64,000 bases of DNA, taken from assembly GCF_016862555.1 (NCBI RefSeq), contig NZ_BONE01000002.1, forward strand, positions 62,001-126,000, written 5' to 3'. Positions 1-11,200 of the stretch are shown in pieces; positions within the stretch are counted from its first letter, which is position 1; every line of letters starts with the position of its first letter. Source of the DNA: Asanoa siamensis. Its GTDB lineage: Bacteria; Actinomycetota; Actinomycetes; Mycobacteriales; Micromonosporaceae. The translations under genes and the position numbers were made by a program. Under the pieces are notes generated by a model. It had not been told where the DNA came from, did not search any database, and worked only from the letters and a program-made list of their open reading frames with translations.

Positions 1-1
1 G

Positions 2-1087
2 TCCGGCAAGTCGGCGCTCCGCACCGACCTGCTGGCCCGGTTCCCGCGCTCGACCGACCCGGCCAGCGTCGCGCAGGCGCTCTCCGCCGCGCCGCTGTCC
101 GAGGAAGACGTCGTCGAATACAACGCGTCCAAGCCGCCGATCTCGCTGGCCGCTCTCTACCTGGAGCCGGCGCCGACGTCGCTGGACTACCCGTACGCGG
201 TGATGCCCGGCACCGACCCGATGAAGGCCAAGGCGGCCGAGGGCCTGTTCCGCGTGCTGACCGCCCCCGACTTCAAGAACCGCCTCGGCAAGCAGCACCT
301 GCGCTCCGCCGACGGCACCTGGGGCGACGGCTTCGAGGCACCGGCCGGCGCGCCGAGCCCCGCCGGCACCCCGCAGGTCAAGCCGTCGGGCGACTCCGGC
401 GGCACCGCGGCCGGCACGTCCGACCCGGCCGTCGTCGAGCGCACGCTGGCGACCTGGACCGCGGTCACGCTGCCCGGCCGGCTGCTCGCCGTCATCGACA
501 TCTCCGGCACCATGGGCGGCAAGGTCGCCAGCGCCGGCGGCAAGACCCGCATGGACCTCACCAAGGCGGCCGCCACCCGCGGTCTCGGGCTGTTCAGCGA
601 CGACTGGGCGGTCGGGCTGTGGTCCTTCTCCAGCAACCTCGGCGGGGGCCGGGACTACAAGGAGCTCGTGCCGATCCAGCCGGTGTCCAGCGGACGCTCG
701 GCCCTGCTCGGCCAGTTGACGACGCTCCAGGCCAAGAAGGGCGGCAACACGGGTCTGTACGACACGATCCTCGCCGCCTACAAGAACGTGCAGAACGGCT
801 GGCAGAACGGTCGGGTCAACTCGATCGTCATGCTCACCGACGCCATCGGCAACGACGACCCCGAGGGCGGCATCGACCACGCCGGCCTGCTCCGCGAGCT
901 CAAGAAGCTCAAGGACGACAAGAAGCCGGTGCAGCTGATCATCATCGGCCTCGGCGACAAGGTGAACCGCGGTCCGCTGGACGAGATCACCAAGGTCACC
1001 GGCGGCGGCCTGTTCGTCGCGGAGGACCCGGCGAAGATCGGTGACATCTTCCTACAGGCCATCTCGCTGCGCCCGACCAGCCGCTGA
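2..1087 (+). CDS. VWA-domain protein, C-terminal part (5' end outside window)
   Basis: The frame is open from the window edge, so the start lies upstream; 361 residues are visible. The first ~110 residues resemble the end of an extracellular solute-binding domain. A proline/glycine-rich linker follows, then a von Willebrand A domain from about visible residue 160. A metal-ion-dependent adhesion site is visible as DISGT, with the later threonine in GGNTGLYD and the aspartate in LTDAIGND. Such binding-domain/VWA fusions are usually secreted or membrane-anchored in actinomycetes; the ligand is unknown. A hairpin follows the stop. Confident in the VWA domain, less so in the N-terminal assignment. 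Confidence 0.8.
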   Translation, partial: SGKSALRTDLLARFPRSTDPASVAQALSAAPLSEEDVVEYNASKPPISLAALYLEPAPTSLDYPYAVMPGTDPMKAKAAEGLFRVLTAPDFKNRLGKQHLRSADGTWGDGFEAPAGAPSPAGTPQVKPSGDSGGTAAGTSDPAVVERTLATWTAVTLPGRLLAVIDISGTMGGKVASAGGKTRMDLTKAAATRGLGLFSDDWAVGLWSFSSNLGGGRDYKELVPIQPVSSGRSALLGQLTTLQAKKGGNTGLYDTILAAYKNVQNGWQNGRVNSIVMLTDAIGNDDPEGGIDHAGLLRELKKLKDDKKPVQLIIIGLGDKVNRGPLDEITKVTGGGLFVAEDPAKIGDIFLQAISLRPTSR

Positions 1088-1102
1088 CACGCACCGTTTG
1101 GT

Positions 1103-1133
1103 GGCAACCCGTTCGCCTGGCTAACGGGTTGCC
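1103..1133 (+). terminator. Stem-loop terminator after the VWA gene
   Basis: A perfect 11-bp inverted repeat (1103-1113 with 1123-1133) and a 9-nt loop lie 15 bases after the VWA stop codon. There is no U tract, as is common for actinobacterial terminators. Confidence 0.6.
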
Positions 1134-1245
1134 GTCAAGCAAGTGACGGTTTTCCGTCCCAGCCCCATCGGGGGACGGGTGATGGGCGAAGATGTCCAGG
1201 CACCGCTCTCCGGTGCGTCGACACCCACGAGCTGGGGAGGGCTTG

Positions 1246-2751
1246 GTGACGTCGGCGACGCTGGTTAACCCCGCTTCTACGCGCCCGGATTCCGAGCGCG
1301 GCGCCGTCAACGCGGCGTTGGTGCGGGCCCGTCAACGCGCATACGTGCGCGCCGTCATTCTGATCGACATCGCGATGATCACGTTCGCGGTGCTCGGCGG
1401 CTACTTCGTGCGGTTCGGCGAACTGTCCGGCCAGTTCGGTGGTGGAGCGCCGCGTGACTCGCGGCCGTACGCCGTCATCATGGTCGGCCTGGGCGTGGTC
1501 TGGCTGATCTCGCTCAAGCTGATGCGCAGCTACGACGCCCGCCTGCTGGGCTACGGCGTCGACGAGTTCCGCCGGGTCGCGGCGGCCACCGTCCGGCTCG
1601 CCGGCGCCATCGCGATCGTCGGCTACGTCGTCGACCTGGGCGTGGCCCGCTGGTTCCTCGTGCTCAGCTTCGCCCTCGGCCTGGTCGGCCTGGTCGTCGG
1701 CCGCTACGCAGCCCGCAAGTGGCTGCACCACGCCCGGCGCCGCGACGGTGCCTGGTCGCGCCAGGTGCTCGTGGTCGGCGACGCCGTGCACATCAACGAG
1801 CTCGTGGCCACGCTGCGCCGGGAGCCCTACGCCGGCTACCACGTGGTCGGCGCGTGCATCCCGGACGGCCTGATCGCGCCGGTGCCGCAGCGGCTCGGCG
1901 ACGTGCCGGTGGTCGGCTCGTTCCGCACGGTCCTCGAGGCGGTCGAGTCCACCGGGGTCGACACGGTCGCGGTCACCACGTCCGGCGAGCTGACCGCGAT
2001 CCGGCTGCGCCGGCTGGGCTGGCAGCTCGAGGGCACCGGCGTCGACATGGTGCTCGCACCGGCGCTGACCGACGTCGCCGGCCCGCGCATCCACACGCGA
2101 CCGGTGGCCGGGCTGCCGTTGATCCACGTCGAGGCCCCCGAGTTCCGCGGTGGCCGCAAGCTGGTCAAGGGCTTCTTCGACCGGGCGGCCGCGCTGGTCG
2201 CGCTGACGCTGGCGCTGCCGGTGCTGCTGGCGATCGCGCTCGCCATCAAGCTCGACGGCCGCGGCCCGGTGTTCTTCCGGCAGACCCGAGTGGGCCTGTC
2301 CGGCAAGGAGTTCGGCGTCTTCAAGTTCCGCACCATGGTGGTCGACGCCGAAGAGGTGCTCGAGCGGCTCAAGGCCCGCAACGAGACCGACGGGCTGATG
2401 TTCAAGATGCGCGACGACCCGCGGGTCACCCGGGTCGGCCGGTTCCTGCGGCGCTTCTCGCTCGACGAGCTGCCCCAGCTGGTCAACGTGCTGCTCGGCC
2501 AGATGAGCCTGGTCGGCCCGCGCCCACCGCTGCCCCGCGAGGTGGCCCGCTACGACGGTGACGTCGCCCGGCGGCTGCTCGTCAAGCCGGGCATCACCGG
2601 GCTCTGGCAGGTCAGCGGCCGCTCCGACCTGAGCTGGGAGGACGGCATCCGGCTCGACCTCTACTACGTCGAGAACTGGAGCCTGACCGCCGACCTGGCG
2701 ATCATGTGGAAGACGGTCGGTGCCGTGATCGCCAGTCGCGGGGCTTACTGA
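1246..2751 (+). CDS. Polyprenyl-phosphate sugar-1-phosphate transferase (WcaJ/PssY-like)
   Basis: Integral membrane enzyme expected to transfer a sugar-1-phosphate from a UDP-sugar to undecaprenyl phosphate, the first step of exopolysaccharide or glycoconjugate assembly. The N-terminal third has several hydrophobic segments, a nucleotide-binding-like middle domain follows, and the last ~190 residues form the bacterial sugar transferase domain: GPVFFRQTRVG, FKFRTM, DELPQLVNVLLG, MSLVGPRP and KPGITGLWQVSGR. GTG 1246 is chosen because GGGGAGG lies 5 bases upstream; ATG 1192 in the same frame is the alternative (519 residues). No other polysaccharide gene is nearby, so the product cannot be named. 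The 3' end overlaps the convergent phosphatase by 7 bases. Confidence 0.88.
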   Translation: MTSATLVNPASTRPDSERGAVNAALVRARQRAYVRAVILIDIAMITFAVLGGYFVRFGELSGQFGGGAPRDSRPYAVIMVGLGVVWLISLKLMRSYDARLLGYGVDEFRRVAAATVRLAGAIAIVGYVVDLGVARWFLVLSFALGLVGLVVGRYAARKWLHHARRRDGAWSRQVLVVGDAVHINELVATLRREPYAGYHVVGACIPDGLIAPVPQRLGDVPVVGSFRTVLEAVESTGVDTVAVTTSGELTAIRLRRLGWQLEGTGVDMVLAPALTDVAGPRIHTRPVAGLPLIHVEAPEFRGGRKLVKGFFDRAAALVALTLALPVLLAIALAIKLDGRGPVFFRQTRVGLSGKEFGVFKFRTMVVDAEEVLERLKARNETDGLMFKMRDDPRVTRVGRFLRRFSLDELPQLVNVLLGQMSLVGPRPPLPREVARYDGDVARRLLVKPGITGLWQVSGRSDLSWEDGIRLDLYYVENWSLTADLAIMWKTVGAVIASRGAY

Positions 2752-3881
2752 GTTTTCGGGCCCGACCAGTCGAGGCAGACGACGACCGCGTCGTCGGCCA
2801 GGTCCGACGCGACGTGCGCGCGCAGCTCGCCGAGCAGCGCGCGCACGGCGTCCAGCGGCGCCTGCCGGCCGCTGCGCCGGATGAACCGGGTCAGCGCGGT
2901 CTCGCCATACATCGTGCCGCCCTGGTTGGCGGCCTCGTAGACGCCGTCGCTCACCACGAACAGCCGGTCGCCGACCTCCAGCTCGAAGGTCTGCGGCCGA
3001 TAGATGGTGCCGTCGAACATGCCCAGCGGCAGTTGCGCCTCCAGCTCGACGTCGCTCACCTCGTCGCCGCGTAGCAACAGCAGCCGCGGTGAGCCGGCGT
3101 CGACCGCCGTGACCACGCCGGAGGCGAGGTCGAGCTCGAGCAGCAGCGCGGCCAGGGACTGCTCGCCCCGGTAGTGCGCGTAGACCGCCTGGTCGGCGAG
3201 GGCCGCCTGGTCGGCCAGCGCGAGCTCGCCGCGCCGGGCGTTGCGCAGGGCGAAGGTGGCGAGGCTGGTCAGCGTCGCCGCGGTGACGCCCTCGCCCGAG
3301 CCGTTGACCGCCGACAGCCAGAGGCGGTGCCCGTCGTCGGCCCAGTCGAAGCTGTCGCCGCGCACCGCGTACGCGGGTTCGAGCTGGCCGGCGAGCGCGA
3401 ACGAGGACCGGCTCCGGCTGCGGCCGGGCAGCAGCTCCCACTGCATCTCGGCGGCCAGGGTCAGCCGGCGGGCCCGGGCGGCCATCAGGTAGCGGTCGGT
3501 GCTGTAGCGGACCGCCTCGACCTCGTGGGCCAGGTAGGTCGACAGCCGGGCCAGCTCGGCCCGGTCCGTGTCGTCGTCCGGGACCGGCGCCAGGCGCAAC
3601 ACCCCGAGGCGGTCACCGCGCATCGTAACCGGGAGGAACAGGGCACCGTCCGCCTCGACCTCCGACTGGTGGTCGAAGCTGCGCCAGGCGGGGTGGCCGG
3701 GCCGGGTCACCCCCTCGCCCTCACCCAGCGGCAGCAACGCGGCCAGCCGGTAGTCGACCAGGAACAACTCCACGTCGGCGATGCCGTACCGCTTCGCCAG
3801 CTCGTCCCGCAGGCGGTCGACGAGCTGATCCGCCTCGGCGCTGGACAGCGCGCGTTCGACATCGACTAACCGTTCGTTCAT
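2745..3881 (-). CDS. SpoIIE-type PP2C protein phosphatase with GAF-like N-terminus
   Basis: 378 residues. The N-terminal ~150 residues look like a GAF-type sensor domain; the rest is a SpoIIE-family serine phosphatase. The metal-binding aspartates are visible in RGDSFDW and in VVSDGVYEA, with DDAVVVCLD at the end. The family usually dephosphorylates anti-sigma-factor antagonists in partner-switching cascades; no anti-sigma or antagonist gene is in the window. ATG 3881 is preceded by GAGGGGA at 7 bases. The gene is divergent from the MarR regulator with 56 bases between the start codons, so both promoters must lie close together. Confidence 0.85.
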   Translation of the reverse strand: MNERLVDVERALSSAEADQLVDRLRDELAKRYGIADVELFLVDYRLAALLPLGEGEGVTRPGHPAWRSFDHQSEVEADGALFLPVTMRGDRLGVLRLAPVPDDDTDRAELARLSTYLAHEVEAVRYSTDRYLMAARARRLTLAAEMQWELLPGRSRSRSSFALAGQLEPAYAVRGDSFDWADDGHRLWLSAVNGSGEGVTAATLTSLATFALRNARRGELALADQAALADQAVYAHYRGEQSLAALLLELDLASGVVTAVDAGSPRLLLLRGDEVSDVELEAQLPLGMFDGTIYRPQTFELEVGDRLFVVSDGVYEAANQGGTMYGETALTRFIRRSGRQAPLDAVRALLGELRAHVASDLADDAVVVCLDWSGPKTQ

Positions 3882-3937
3882 CGTTGGTCCCCTCGGCGAG
3901 GTGGCGGGGTGACCCGCCGGGGTAGTGTTTTCCCACC

Positions 3938-4408
3938 ATGGCCGATCACCATGCGTCCTCCGACGTGACCGCACAGGCCGCAGCTGTCGACAGCGCGGCC
4001 GAGGCGTTGCTGTCCGTGTGGGACGCGGCACGCGAGGGCGCCGCCGATCGCGTCTCGGGGTCGCAGTTGCGCGCGATGCTGGTGGTGGAGGAGTTCGACG
4101 GGATCAACCTGCGCGGTCTCGCGGGCAGCCTCGGCATGATCCTTTCCTCGGCCAGCCGGCTCTGCGACCGGCTCGTCGCGGCCGGCATGCTCGAACGCTT
4201 CCCGGGACGCACCGACCGCCGGGAGATCGCGCTGCACCTCACCACGACCGGCCACCGGCTGCTCGAGGAGCTGCGCGGCGAGCGGCGCAGGCAGCTCCGC
4301 GAGGTGCTGCTCCGGATGAGCCCGCCGGCCCGGCTGGCGCTGCTGCGGGGGCTGAGCGAGTTCGGCGACGCGGTGGCCCGGCCCGAGTCGGACGTGCTGA
4401 CCGCCTGA
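3938..4408 (+). CDS. MarR-family transcriptional regulator
   Basis: 156 residues with the MarR winged helix: a helical N-terminus, the recognition region LAGSLGMILSSASRLCDRLV, and the wing ERFPGRTDRREIALHLTTTG (about residues 66-110). Proteins of this family act as dimeric repressors that respond to small ligands. Divergent from the SpoIIE phosphatase gene, which is therefore its most obvious target besides itself. No convincing Shine-Dalgarno precedes ATG 3938, so a leaderless or weakly initiated message is possible. Confidence 0.85.
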   Translation: MADHHASSDVTAQAAAVDSAAEALLSVWDAAREGAADRVSGSQLRAMLVVEEFDGINLRGLAGSLGMILSSASRLCDRLVAAGMLERFPGRTDRREIALHLTTTGHRLLEELRGERRRQLREVLLRMSPPARLALLRGLSEFGDAVARPESDVLTA

Positions 4409-4412
4409 CGGG

Positions 4413-5585
4413 CTAGGCCCGGACCCACGCCGCGGGCTCCGCGAGGATGTCGCGGACGACCGCCCCGGCGGCGCCGACCGCGGCCGCGGCCGGCCCGAGC
4501 GCGGAGGCCCGCACCGTCATCGGCGACCAGGCCGAGGTGAGCACCCGCTGGGAAAGCTCCGCCTCGACCGCGGGCGCGAGCCAGGGGGCCAGCGGCCCGA
4601 AGATGCCACCGAGCACCACGGTGTCGACGTCGAGCATGTTGACCACACCGGCCAGCGCGACGCCGAGCGACCGGCCCGCGGCCGGCAGCCGCGCCTCGGC
4701 CAGCGCCGCCTCGGCACGCAGCCGCGCGAGCCCCGCCTCACCGGGCGGCAGGTCGCGCAGCAGCGCCTCCTGCCCGGCGTACTGCTCGAGGCAGCCGCTC
4801 GCCCCGCACCGGCAGCGCGGACCGTCGGGCCGCACGCAGACGTGCCCCAGCTCGCCGCTCCAGCCGCGGGCGCCGCGGAACAGGTCGCGGTGCAGCACGA
4901 TGCCCGCGCCGATGCCGATCTCACCGGAGACGTAGACGAAGCTGTCGAGCCCCTGCCCGTCGGCGTGCAACTCCGCGATCGCCGCGAGGTTGGCCTCGTT
5001 GTCGACGATCAGCGGGAGGTCGCCGAGCGGGCCGGCGGCCAGGGTGCCGGCGGCGTCGACGTCGTGCCAGGCGAGGTTCGGCGCGCGGTGCACGAGGCCG
5101 ACGCCGGAGACCAGCCCGGGCACGGCGAGCGCGGCGCCGGCCACCGTCCGGCCGGCCGCTGCCGCCTCGGCCCGCAGCTCGGCACCGAGGTCGGCCACGG
5201 CGGCGAGCACCCCCGCCGGGTCGAGCCGGCGCTGGTCGCCGTGCACGATCGCCCGGTGCTGGACGGTGCCGGTGAGGTCGACGACGCAGCCCGCCAGGTA
5301 GTCGACGTTGATCTCGAGGCCTAGCCCGGCCGGGCCGTACCCGTGCAGGACCAGCCCGGCCGCCGGTCGCCCGGCGCCGGCCCGCGGCGCGGGACCCACC
5401 TCGGCGAGCAGGCCCCCGCCGACCAGATCGTCGACGAGCGCGGAGACGGTGGCCCTGGTCAGGCCGGTGCTGGCGGCCAGGTCGGCGCGCGACGGCGGAC
5501 GGCTCGCGGCGGCGACGTGGCGCAGCACGAGGGCCAGGTTGTGGGCCCGCACGCTGGCCTGCCGCACCGGAGATCTGCCGTCCAT
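4413..5585 (-). CDS. xylR: ROK-family transcriptional repressor, probable xylose regulator
   Basis: 390 residues. An N-terminal winged helix ([20 protein letters not shown], about residues 32-51) is followed by a ROK sugar-kinase-like domain with the sugar-site segment [12 protein letters not shown] and the zinc motif CRCGASGC followed by LEQ. It is transcribed away from xylA-xylB, the standard arrangement for the actinobacterial xylose repressor, and probably releases DNA on binding xylose. The gene symbol rests on this context. Its ATG lies only 4 bases from the -35 element of the xylA promoter, so the two promoters overlap. Only 4 bases separate its stop from that of the convergent MarR gene. 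Confidence 0.87.
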   Translation of the reverse strand: MDGRSPVRQASVRAHNLALVLRHVAAASRPPSRADLAASTGLTRATVSALVDDLVGGGLLAEVGPAPRAGAGRPAAGLVLHGYGPAGLGLEINVDYLAGCVVDLTGTVQHRAIVHGDQRRLDPAGVLAAVADLGAELRAEAAAAGRTVAGAALAVPGLVSGVGLVHRAPNLAWHDVDAAGTLAAGPLGDLPLIVDNEANLAAIAELHADGQGLDSFVYVSGEIGIGAGIVLHRDLFRGARGWSGELGHVCVRPDGPRCRCGASGCLEQYAGQEALLRDLPPGEAGLARLRAEAALAEARLPAAGRSLGVALAGVVNMLDVDTVVLGGIFGPLAPWLAPAVEAELSQRVLTSAWSPMTVRASALGPAAAAVGAAGAVVRDILAEPAAWVRA

Positions 5586-5589
5586 GGCC

Positions 5590-5640
5590 TTGACACTGCC
5601 ACGGCGGAGTCAAATAATTCAACCGCTAAACAAATTACGC
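5590..5640 (+). promoter_or_regulatory. xylA promoter and probable ROK operator
   Basis: TTGACA (5590-5595), a 17-base spacer and AATAAT (5613-5618) make a near-consensus sigma70 promoter, unusually good for this GC-rich genome. The AT-rich block after it holds CTAAACAAATT (5626-5636), which resembles half of the operators bound by ROK-type xylose repressors. A bound repressor there would cover the expected transcription start at about 5625. The other half-site is not obvious. Confidence 0.65.
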
Positions 5641-5661
5641 ATCCTCTGGAGGAGGCCCAGC

Positions 5662-6849
5662 ATGGCTGCCGAACCCACCCGCGCCGATAAGTTCTCGTTC
5701 GGTCTCTGGACCGTGGGCTGGCAGGCCCGCGACCCGTTCGGCGACGCCACCCGGCCGCCGCTCGACCCGGCCGAGTCCGTGCACAAGCTCGCCGAGCTGG
5801 GCGCCTACGGTGTGACCTTCCACGACGACGACGTCATCCCGTTCGGGGCCGACGACAGCAGCCGGGCGGAGCACATCTCCCGGTTCCGCAAGGCCCTCGA
5901 CGAGACCGGCATCGTGGTGCCGATGGTGACCACCAACCTGTTCACCCACCCGGTGTTCAAGGACGGCGGCTTCACCAGCAACGACCGCGACGTCCGCCGG
6001 TTCGCGCTGCGCAAGGTCATGCGCAACATGGAGCTGGCCGCCGAGCTGGGCGCGCAGACCTACGTGATGTGGGGCGGCCGCGAGGGCTCCGAATACGACC
6101 TGGCCAAGGACGTGCAGGCGGCCCTCGACCGCTACCGCGAGGGCGTCGACTTCCTCGCGCAATATTCGATCGATCGCGGCTTCGGCCTGCGCTTCGCGCT
6201 CGAGCCCAAGCCCAACGAGCCGCGCGGCGACATTCTGCTGCCGACCGTCGGCCACGCGCTGGCGTTCATCTCGAGCCTCGACCACCACGAGCTGGTCGGC
6301 CTCAACCCCGAGGTCGGGCACGAGCAGATGGCCGGCCTCAACTACGCGCACGGCATCGCCCAGGCGCTCTGGCACGGCAAGCTCTTCCACCTCGACCTGA
6401 ACGGCCAGCGCGGCATCAAGTACGACCAGGACCTGGTCTTCGGCCACGGCGACCTGATCAACGCGTTCGCCCTGGTCGACCTGATCGAGCACGGCGCGCC
6501 CGGTGGCGGCCCGGCCTACGAGGGTCCGCGGCACTTCGACTACAAGCCCTCGCGTACGGAGGACTTCGACGGCGTGTGGGCCTCGGCGGCCGCCAACATG
6601 CGGATGTACCTGCTGCTCAAGGAGCGGGCGCAGGCGTTCCGGGCCGACCCGGAGGTGCAGGAGGCGCTGGCCGCCAGCAAGGTGGGCGAGCTGCGCGAGA
6701 GCACGCTGGGCGCCGGTGAGACAAGTGCCGACTTCCTCGCCGACCGCGGTTCGTACGAGGATTACGACGCCGAGGGTGCCGGTGCCAAGGGCTTCGGCTT
6801 CGTCCGCCTCAACCAGCTCGCCGTCGAGCACGTGCTCGGCGCCCGTTAA
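5662..6849 (+). CDS. xylA: Xylose isomerase
   Basis: 395 residues, the normal length for the actinobacterial class I enzyme, which converts D-xylose to D-xylulose (and D-glucose to D-fructose). The TIM-barrel signature residues are present: VTFHDDD with the catalytic histidine near residue 54, [10 protein letters not shown] and NPEVGHEQM as metal ligands, and [12 protein letters not shown] 5662 has a strong Shine-Dalgarno (GGAGGAGG) 6 bases upstream. First gene of a two-gene operon with xylB; the promoter is at 5590-5618 and the divergent ROK gene is the likely regulator. Confidence 0.97.
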   Translation: MAAEPTRADKFSFGLWTVGWQARDPFGDATRPPLDPAESVHKLAELGAYGVTFHDDDVIPFGADDSSRAEHISRFRKALDETGIVVPMVTTNLFTHPVFKDGGFTSNDRDVRRFALRKVMRNMELAAELGAQTYVMWGGREGSEYDLAKDVQAALDRYREGVDFLAQYSIDRGFGLRFALEPKPNEPRGDILLPTVGHALAFISSLDHHELVGLNPEVGHEQMAGLNYAHGIAQALWHGKLFHLDLNGQRGIKYDQDLVFGHGDLINAFALVDLIEHGAPGGGPAYEGPRHFDYKPSRTEDFDGVWASAAANMRMYLLLKERAQAFRADPEVQEALAASKVGELRESTLGAGETSADFLADRGSYEDYDAEGAGAKGFGFVRLNQLAVEHVLGAR

Positions 6850-6861
6850 GGAGACATGACC

Positions 6862-8265
6862 ATGCCGCTGGTCGCCGGCATCGACTCGTCCACGCAGTCG
6901 TGCAAGGTGGTGGTCCGCGACGCCGAGACCGGCGCGCTGGTCCGCGAGGGGCGCGCCACGCATCCGGAGGGCACCGAGGTGCACCCGGACGCGTGGTGGC
7001 GCGCCCTGACCGAGGCCAGCCGCCAGGCCGGCGGTCTCGACGACGTGGCCGCGGTCGCCGTCGGCGGCCAGCAGCACGGGATGGTCTGTCTCGACGCGTC
7101 GGGCGAGGTGGTCCGCCCGGCGCTGCTCTGGAACGACACCCGCTCGGCCCAGGCCGCCTCGGACCTGACGGCCGAGCTGGGCGGGCCCAAGGCCTGGGCC
7201 GACGCGGTCGGCTCGGTGCCGGTCGCCAGCTTCACGATCACCAAGCTGCGCTGGCTGGCCGAGCACGAGCCCGACAACGCCGACCGCACCGCCGCCGTCT
7301 GCCTGCCGCACGACTGGCTGACCTGGAAGCTCGGCGGCACCGGCGCCATCGCCGACCTGCGCACCGACCGCGGCGACGCGAGCGGCACCGGCTACTGGTC
7401 GCCGGCCACCGGGGTCTACCGCAACGACCTGCTCTCCCTGGCCTTCGGGCGGGAGCCGCACCTGCCGACGGTGCTCGCGCCGACCGGCCGGGCCGGCACG
7501 ATGCCCGGTGGTGCCGTGCTCGGCCCGGGCACCGGCGACAACGCGGCGGCGGCGCTCGGCGTCGGCGCGCAGCCGGGCGACGTGGTCGTCTCGATCGGCA
7601 CCTCGGGCACCGTGTTCAGCGTCGCCGACCTGCCCGCGGCCGACCCGAGCGGCATCGTCGCCGGATTCGCCGACGCGACCGGGCGGTTCCTGCCGCTGGT
7701 CTGCACGCTCAACGCGGCGCGCGTGCTCGACGCGGCCGCCGAGCTGCTCGGCGTCACCCACAGCCGGCTGGCGGAGCTGGCCGGCCAGGCGCCCGCCGGT
7801 GCCGACGGGCTGGTCATGGTGCCCTACCTCGAGGGGGAGCGCACCCCGAACCGGCCGCTGGCCACCGGGGCCGTCCACGGGCTGACCCTGAAGACCTCGA
7901 CGCCGGCGCACTTCGCCCGGGCCGCGGTCGAGGGCATGCTCTGCGCGCTCGCCGACGGCCTCGACGCGCTGATCGCCGAGGGCGCCGCGGTCAACCGCGT
8001 CATCCTGATCGGCGGCGGTGCCCGCAGCGAGGCGGTGCGGCGGATCGCGCCGGAGGTCTTCGGCTGCGGCGTGGTCGTGCCCGAGCCGGGCGAATACGTC
8101 GCCGACGGCGCCGCGCGCCAGGCCGCCTGGGTGGCCTCCGACCAGTCCGCGCCGCCCGCGTGGGCGACCGGCCGGGTCGAGACCTACGACGCGCGGCCGG
8201 TGGCGGCGATCCGCGAGCAGTACGCCGCGGTTCGCGAGCTCGTACACGACCGACACAACTCGTAA
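6862..8265 (+). CDS. xylB: Xylulokinase
   Basis: 467 residues of the FGGY carbohydrate kinase family, phosphorylating D-xylulose to D-xylulose-5-phosphate for the pentose phosphate pathway. The N-terminal phosphate-binding segment [15 protein letters not shown], the FGGY-type catalytic region around [13 protein letters not shown] (near residue 222) and [10 protein letters not shown] are visible. AAGGAG (6848-6853) overlaps the xylA stop and stands 8 bases before ATG 6862, so that start is preferred over ATG 6856, which would leave only 2 bases. Co-transcribed with xylA. Confidence 0.95.
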   Translation: MPLVAGIDSSTQSCKVVVRDAETGALVREGRATHPEGTEVHPDAWWRALTEASRQAGGLDDVAAVAVGGQQHGMVCLDASGEVVRPALLWNDTRSAQAASDLTAELGGPKAWADAVGSVPVASFTITKLRWLAEHEPDNADRTAAVCLPHDWLTWKLGGTGAIADLRTDRGDASGTGYWSPATGVYRNDLLSLAFGREPHLPTVLAPTGRAGTMPGGAVLGPGTGDNAAAALGVGAQPGDVVVSIGTSGTVFSVADLPAADPSGIVAGFADATGRFLPLVCTLNAARVLDAAAELLGVTHSRLAELAGQAPAGADGLVMVPYLEGERTPNRPLATGAVHGLTLKTSTPAHFARAAVEGMLCALADGLDALIAEGAAVNRVILIGGGARSEAVRRIAPEVFGCGVVVPEPGEYVADGAARQAAWVASDQSAPPAWATGRVETYDARPVAAIREQYAAVRELVHDRHNS

Positions 8266-8296
8266 CACTGGCCCCACCGCGATACGGTCGGACGCG

Positions 8297-11200
8297 ATGG
8301 ATCCGGCCGACGCGGCACACGAGATCCGCGAGCGCGCCGTAGCGCTCGCGGAATATCTCCTCGCCGTCCGCGCCCTGCTCGACAAGCCGGTGCGCACGGT
8401 CCCCGCCGCCGACGCCTTCTGGCACGACGACCTGCCCAGCCACCCGGCGGTCGAGCTCGGTCCGCGGCAACCGGGCGCCGGCTGGCTGCGGGTCGGCCGG
8501 CCCGGCCCGCCGGCGCCGCCGTCGATCCCGACACCGTTGCTGCGCCACCTGGTCTGGGACCTCACGCCCGACCACCCGCCGACCATCGCCGACACCGACG
8601 AGACGCGCACGGCGGTGTTCGCGGGCTGGTTGGAGGACGCGTGGCGCCCGTGGGCGCGGGCCCACCGCGCCGCCGAGGCCGCCCGGGCGCTGCACGACCG
8701 CCTCTACGACCTGCGCTACCGCCTCGACGTCGACTCGGCCCGGGTCGAGCTCGTCTGGGGGCACGCGATCCTCGACGCGCCGGTCGGTGGGGAGGCTGTG
8801 CGATATCCACTGCTCGCCACGCCCGTCGCGATCGACTACGACCCGGAAACCACCACGGTCACCGTGCACCCGCAGGGCCCCGCCCGCCTCCAGGCCGACG
8901 CGCTCGGCGGCCTCGACAACCGCCGGGTCGGCGACCTGCTCGATCTCGCCGCCCCGGGCGGTTACGTCGAGATCGACCCGTGGGACGCGGCCGCGCGGCA
9001 GGAGTTCGCCGGTCGCGCGCTGCGCCGGCTGGGCTTCGACCCGCTGCTCCGGTTCGGCGCCGAGCCGCCCGAGGGTCCGCACGTGCACGACACCGGCGTG
9101 CTGTTCCTGCGCCCCCGCCAGCGGATGGTCCGCCGCTTCCTGGAGGCCGAGCGCGACCGGCTCTCCACACCGGGCGGCGGTGGGGTCGGCGCGCTCGCGG
9201 GCATCCTCGCCCACGAGCCGACCGCGCTGGTGATGCCCGACGACGACCCGGACGCCTGGACGCGCACCGGCGACCGGCTGCTCATGCCGATGGCGACCAA
9301 CGACCCCCAGGAGTCCATCGCGGCGCGGCTGGCGGCGCACCGGACGGTCGCGGTGCAGGGCCCACCGGGCACCGGCAAGACCCACACGATCCGCAACCTG
9401 ATCTGTCACCTGGTCGCGCACGGCAAGCGGGTGCTGGTGCTGGCGCAGAAGGAGGACCCGCTGCGGGTCCTCCGCGACGGCCTGCCGGCCGAGATCCAGC
9501 CGTTGTGCCTGGCCGTGCTCGGCCGCTCCGCCGACCAGCTCGTGCAGCTCCAGATCGCCGCCCGCGAGCTGTCGGACCGCGCGGCGACCCTGGACCGCGA
9601 CGCCGCGGCCGGCGACCTCGCCCGGATCACCGACGAGATCGACGTGGCCCAGACCCGGTTCGCCGCGGCCCGCGACGAGCTGCTCGCGGTCGCCGAACGC
9701 GAGACGGCGACCTATCTGATCGGAGGCGTGCCCTCCTCGCCGGCCGAGGTCGGCGACTGGCTGCGCCGCACGGACGCCGACGGCCTGGTGCCCGACGCGG
9801 TGCCGCCGGGCACGCCCCCGCCGCTCACGGCGGGGGAGTTCGGCCTGCTCGGCGACCTGGCCCGCACTGTCTCGGTCGAAGACCGCGCGCACGCCCTGGC
9901 CGACCTGCCCGCCGACGGCCAGTTGCCGTCCGGCGAGGCGGTCGCGCTGCGGCGCTCCGCGCTCGACGACGCGTCCAAAGTGGTCGAGCAGGCCCGCGAC
10001 CGCGGCGTCGACGTCGACGGCGCCCGCCGCCTCGGCCCGGAGGGCGTGGCCGAGCTGGCCGCGGCCCTGCGCGCGGCGGCGGAGACGCTGGCCCGGCGCG
10101 AGGGGAGCTGGACCGACCGGCTGGGCCGGCTGATCCGCGAACCGAGCTGGCAGTCGGTCTGGAACGAGCAGGTCGTGGCCAGCCGCCATCTGCTGACCGA
10201 GCTGGGGCGGCGCACGGCGGCGCTGTCGGGTCACCGGGTGGAGATCGCCGCCGAGCACGCGGCCCAACCGCGGCGGCTGCTGGCGCACCTGGCGCAGATC
10301 CGCGAGCGCTTCGCGGCGGGCAAGCCGGTCCGCCGCCTGACGCACGCCGACCTCGCCAAGGTGATCGCGGCCTGCCAGATCGACGGCGAACAGCCCCGCA
10401 CCCGCGAGGACATCGACCTCCTGACGGCCACGATCGAACGCGACCAGCTCCGCGCCCAGCTCACCGCCCGCTGGACGGAGTGGTGCGCCCGCCTGGACGC
10501 GCCCCTGACCACGTCCGACGCGGGTGGCGGGGTCGAGCCGGAGCTGTGGGCCGGGCGGTTGCTGGCCGAGGCCCTCGACGCGCTCGACTGGGAGAGCCGT
10601 CGCTGGCCCGCGCTGCGTACCAACCTCGCCGTGCTCGTCCCCGCCTGCCCCCGGGCCGTCGACGCCGCCACCCTCGCCGACCTGGCCGCGCTCGCCGAAG
10701 CCGCGACCGCCGTGTTCACCGTCGATCGGATCGAGGCCGAGCAGGAGGCCATGACCGGCTGGCTCCGCCAGGCCGTCGCCGCGCCCGGTGCGCCGCCCGT
10801 GCTGCGGGCCCTGGCCGCCGCCTGGGCCGCCGAGGACGCCGTCGGCTGGGACGCCGCGTTGGCCGAGATCCGGCGACTGTGGACCGTCCGTCCCGACGCC
10901 ACCCGGTACGCCGCCCTGCACGCCCGCCTCGCCGCCGTCGCGCCGCGGTGGGCCGGTGTCTACGACCGCGGCGTCGCACCCGACAGCGGTGAGGCGGCCC
11001 TGCGCGCCTGGGCGTGGCGGCAGGCGCAGACCTGGTTCGACGCGGTCGCCGGCACCCACGGCGTCGGCGACGACGAGCTCGGCCGGCGCCTGGAACGCGC
11101 CCGTGACCAGGAGCGCCGGCTCACCGGCGAGATGGTGGTCGGGTCCGCCTGGCTCGAGGTCGCCCGTACCCTCGACGACCGCCGCAAGGCGGCCCTCGCC

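Noticed and set aside
5635-8610. Open frame of 991 codons on the minus strand opposite xylA-xylB
   Set aside because: Same composition artefact; it has no start signal or recognisable domain, and the sense genes are certain.
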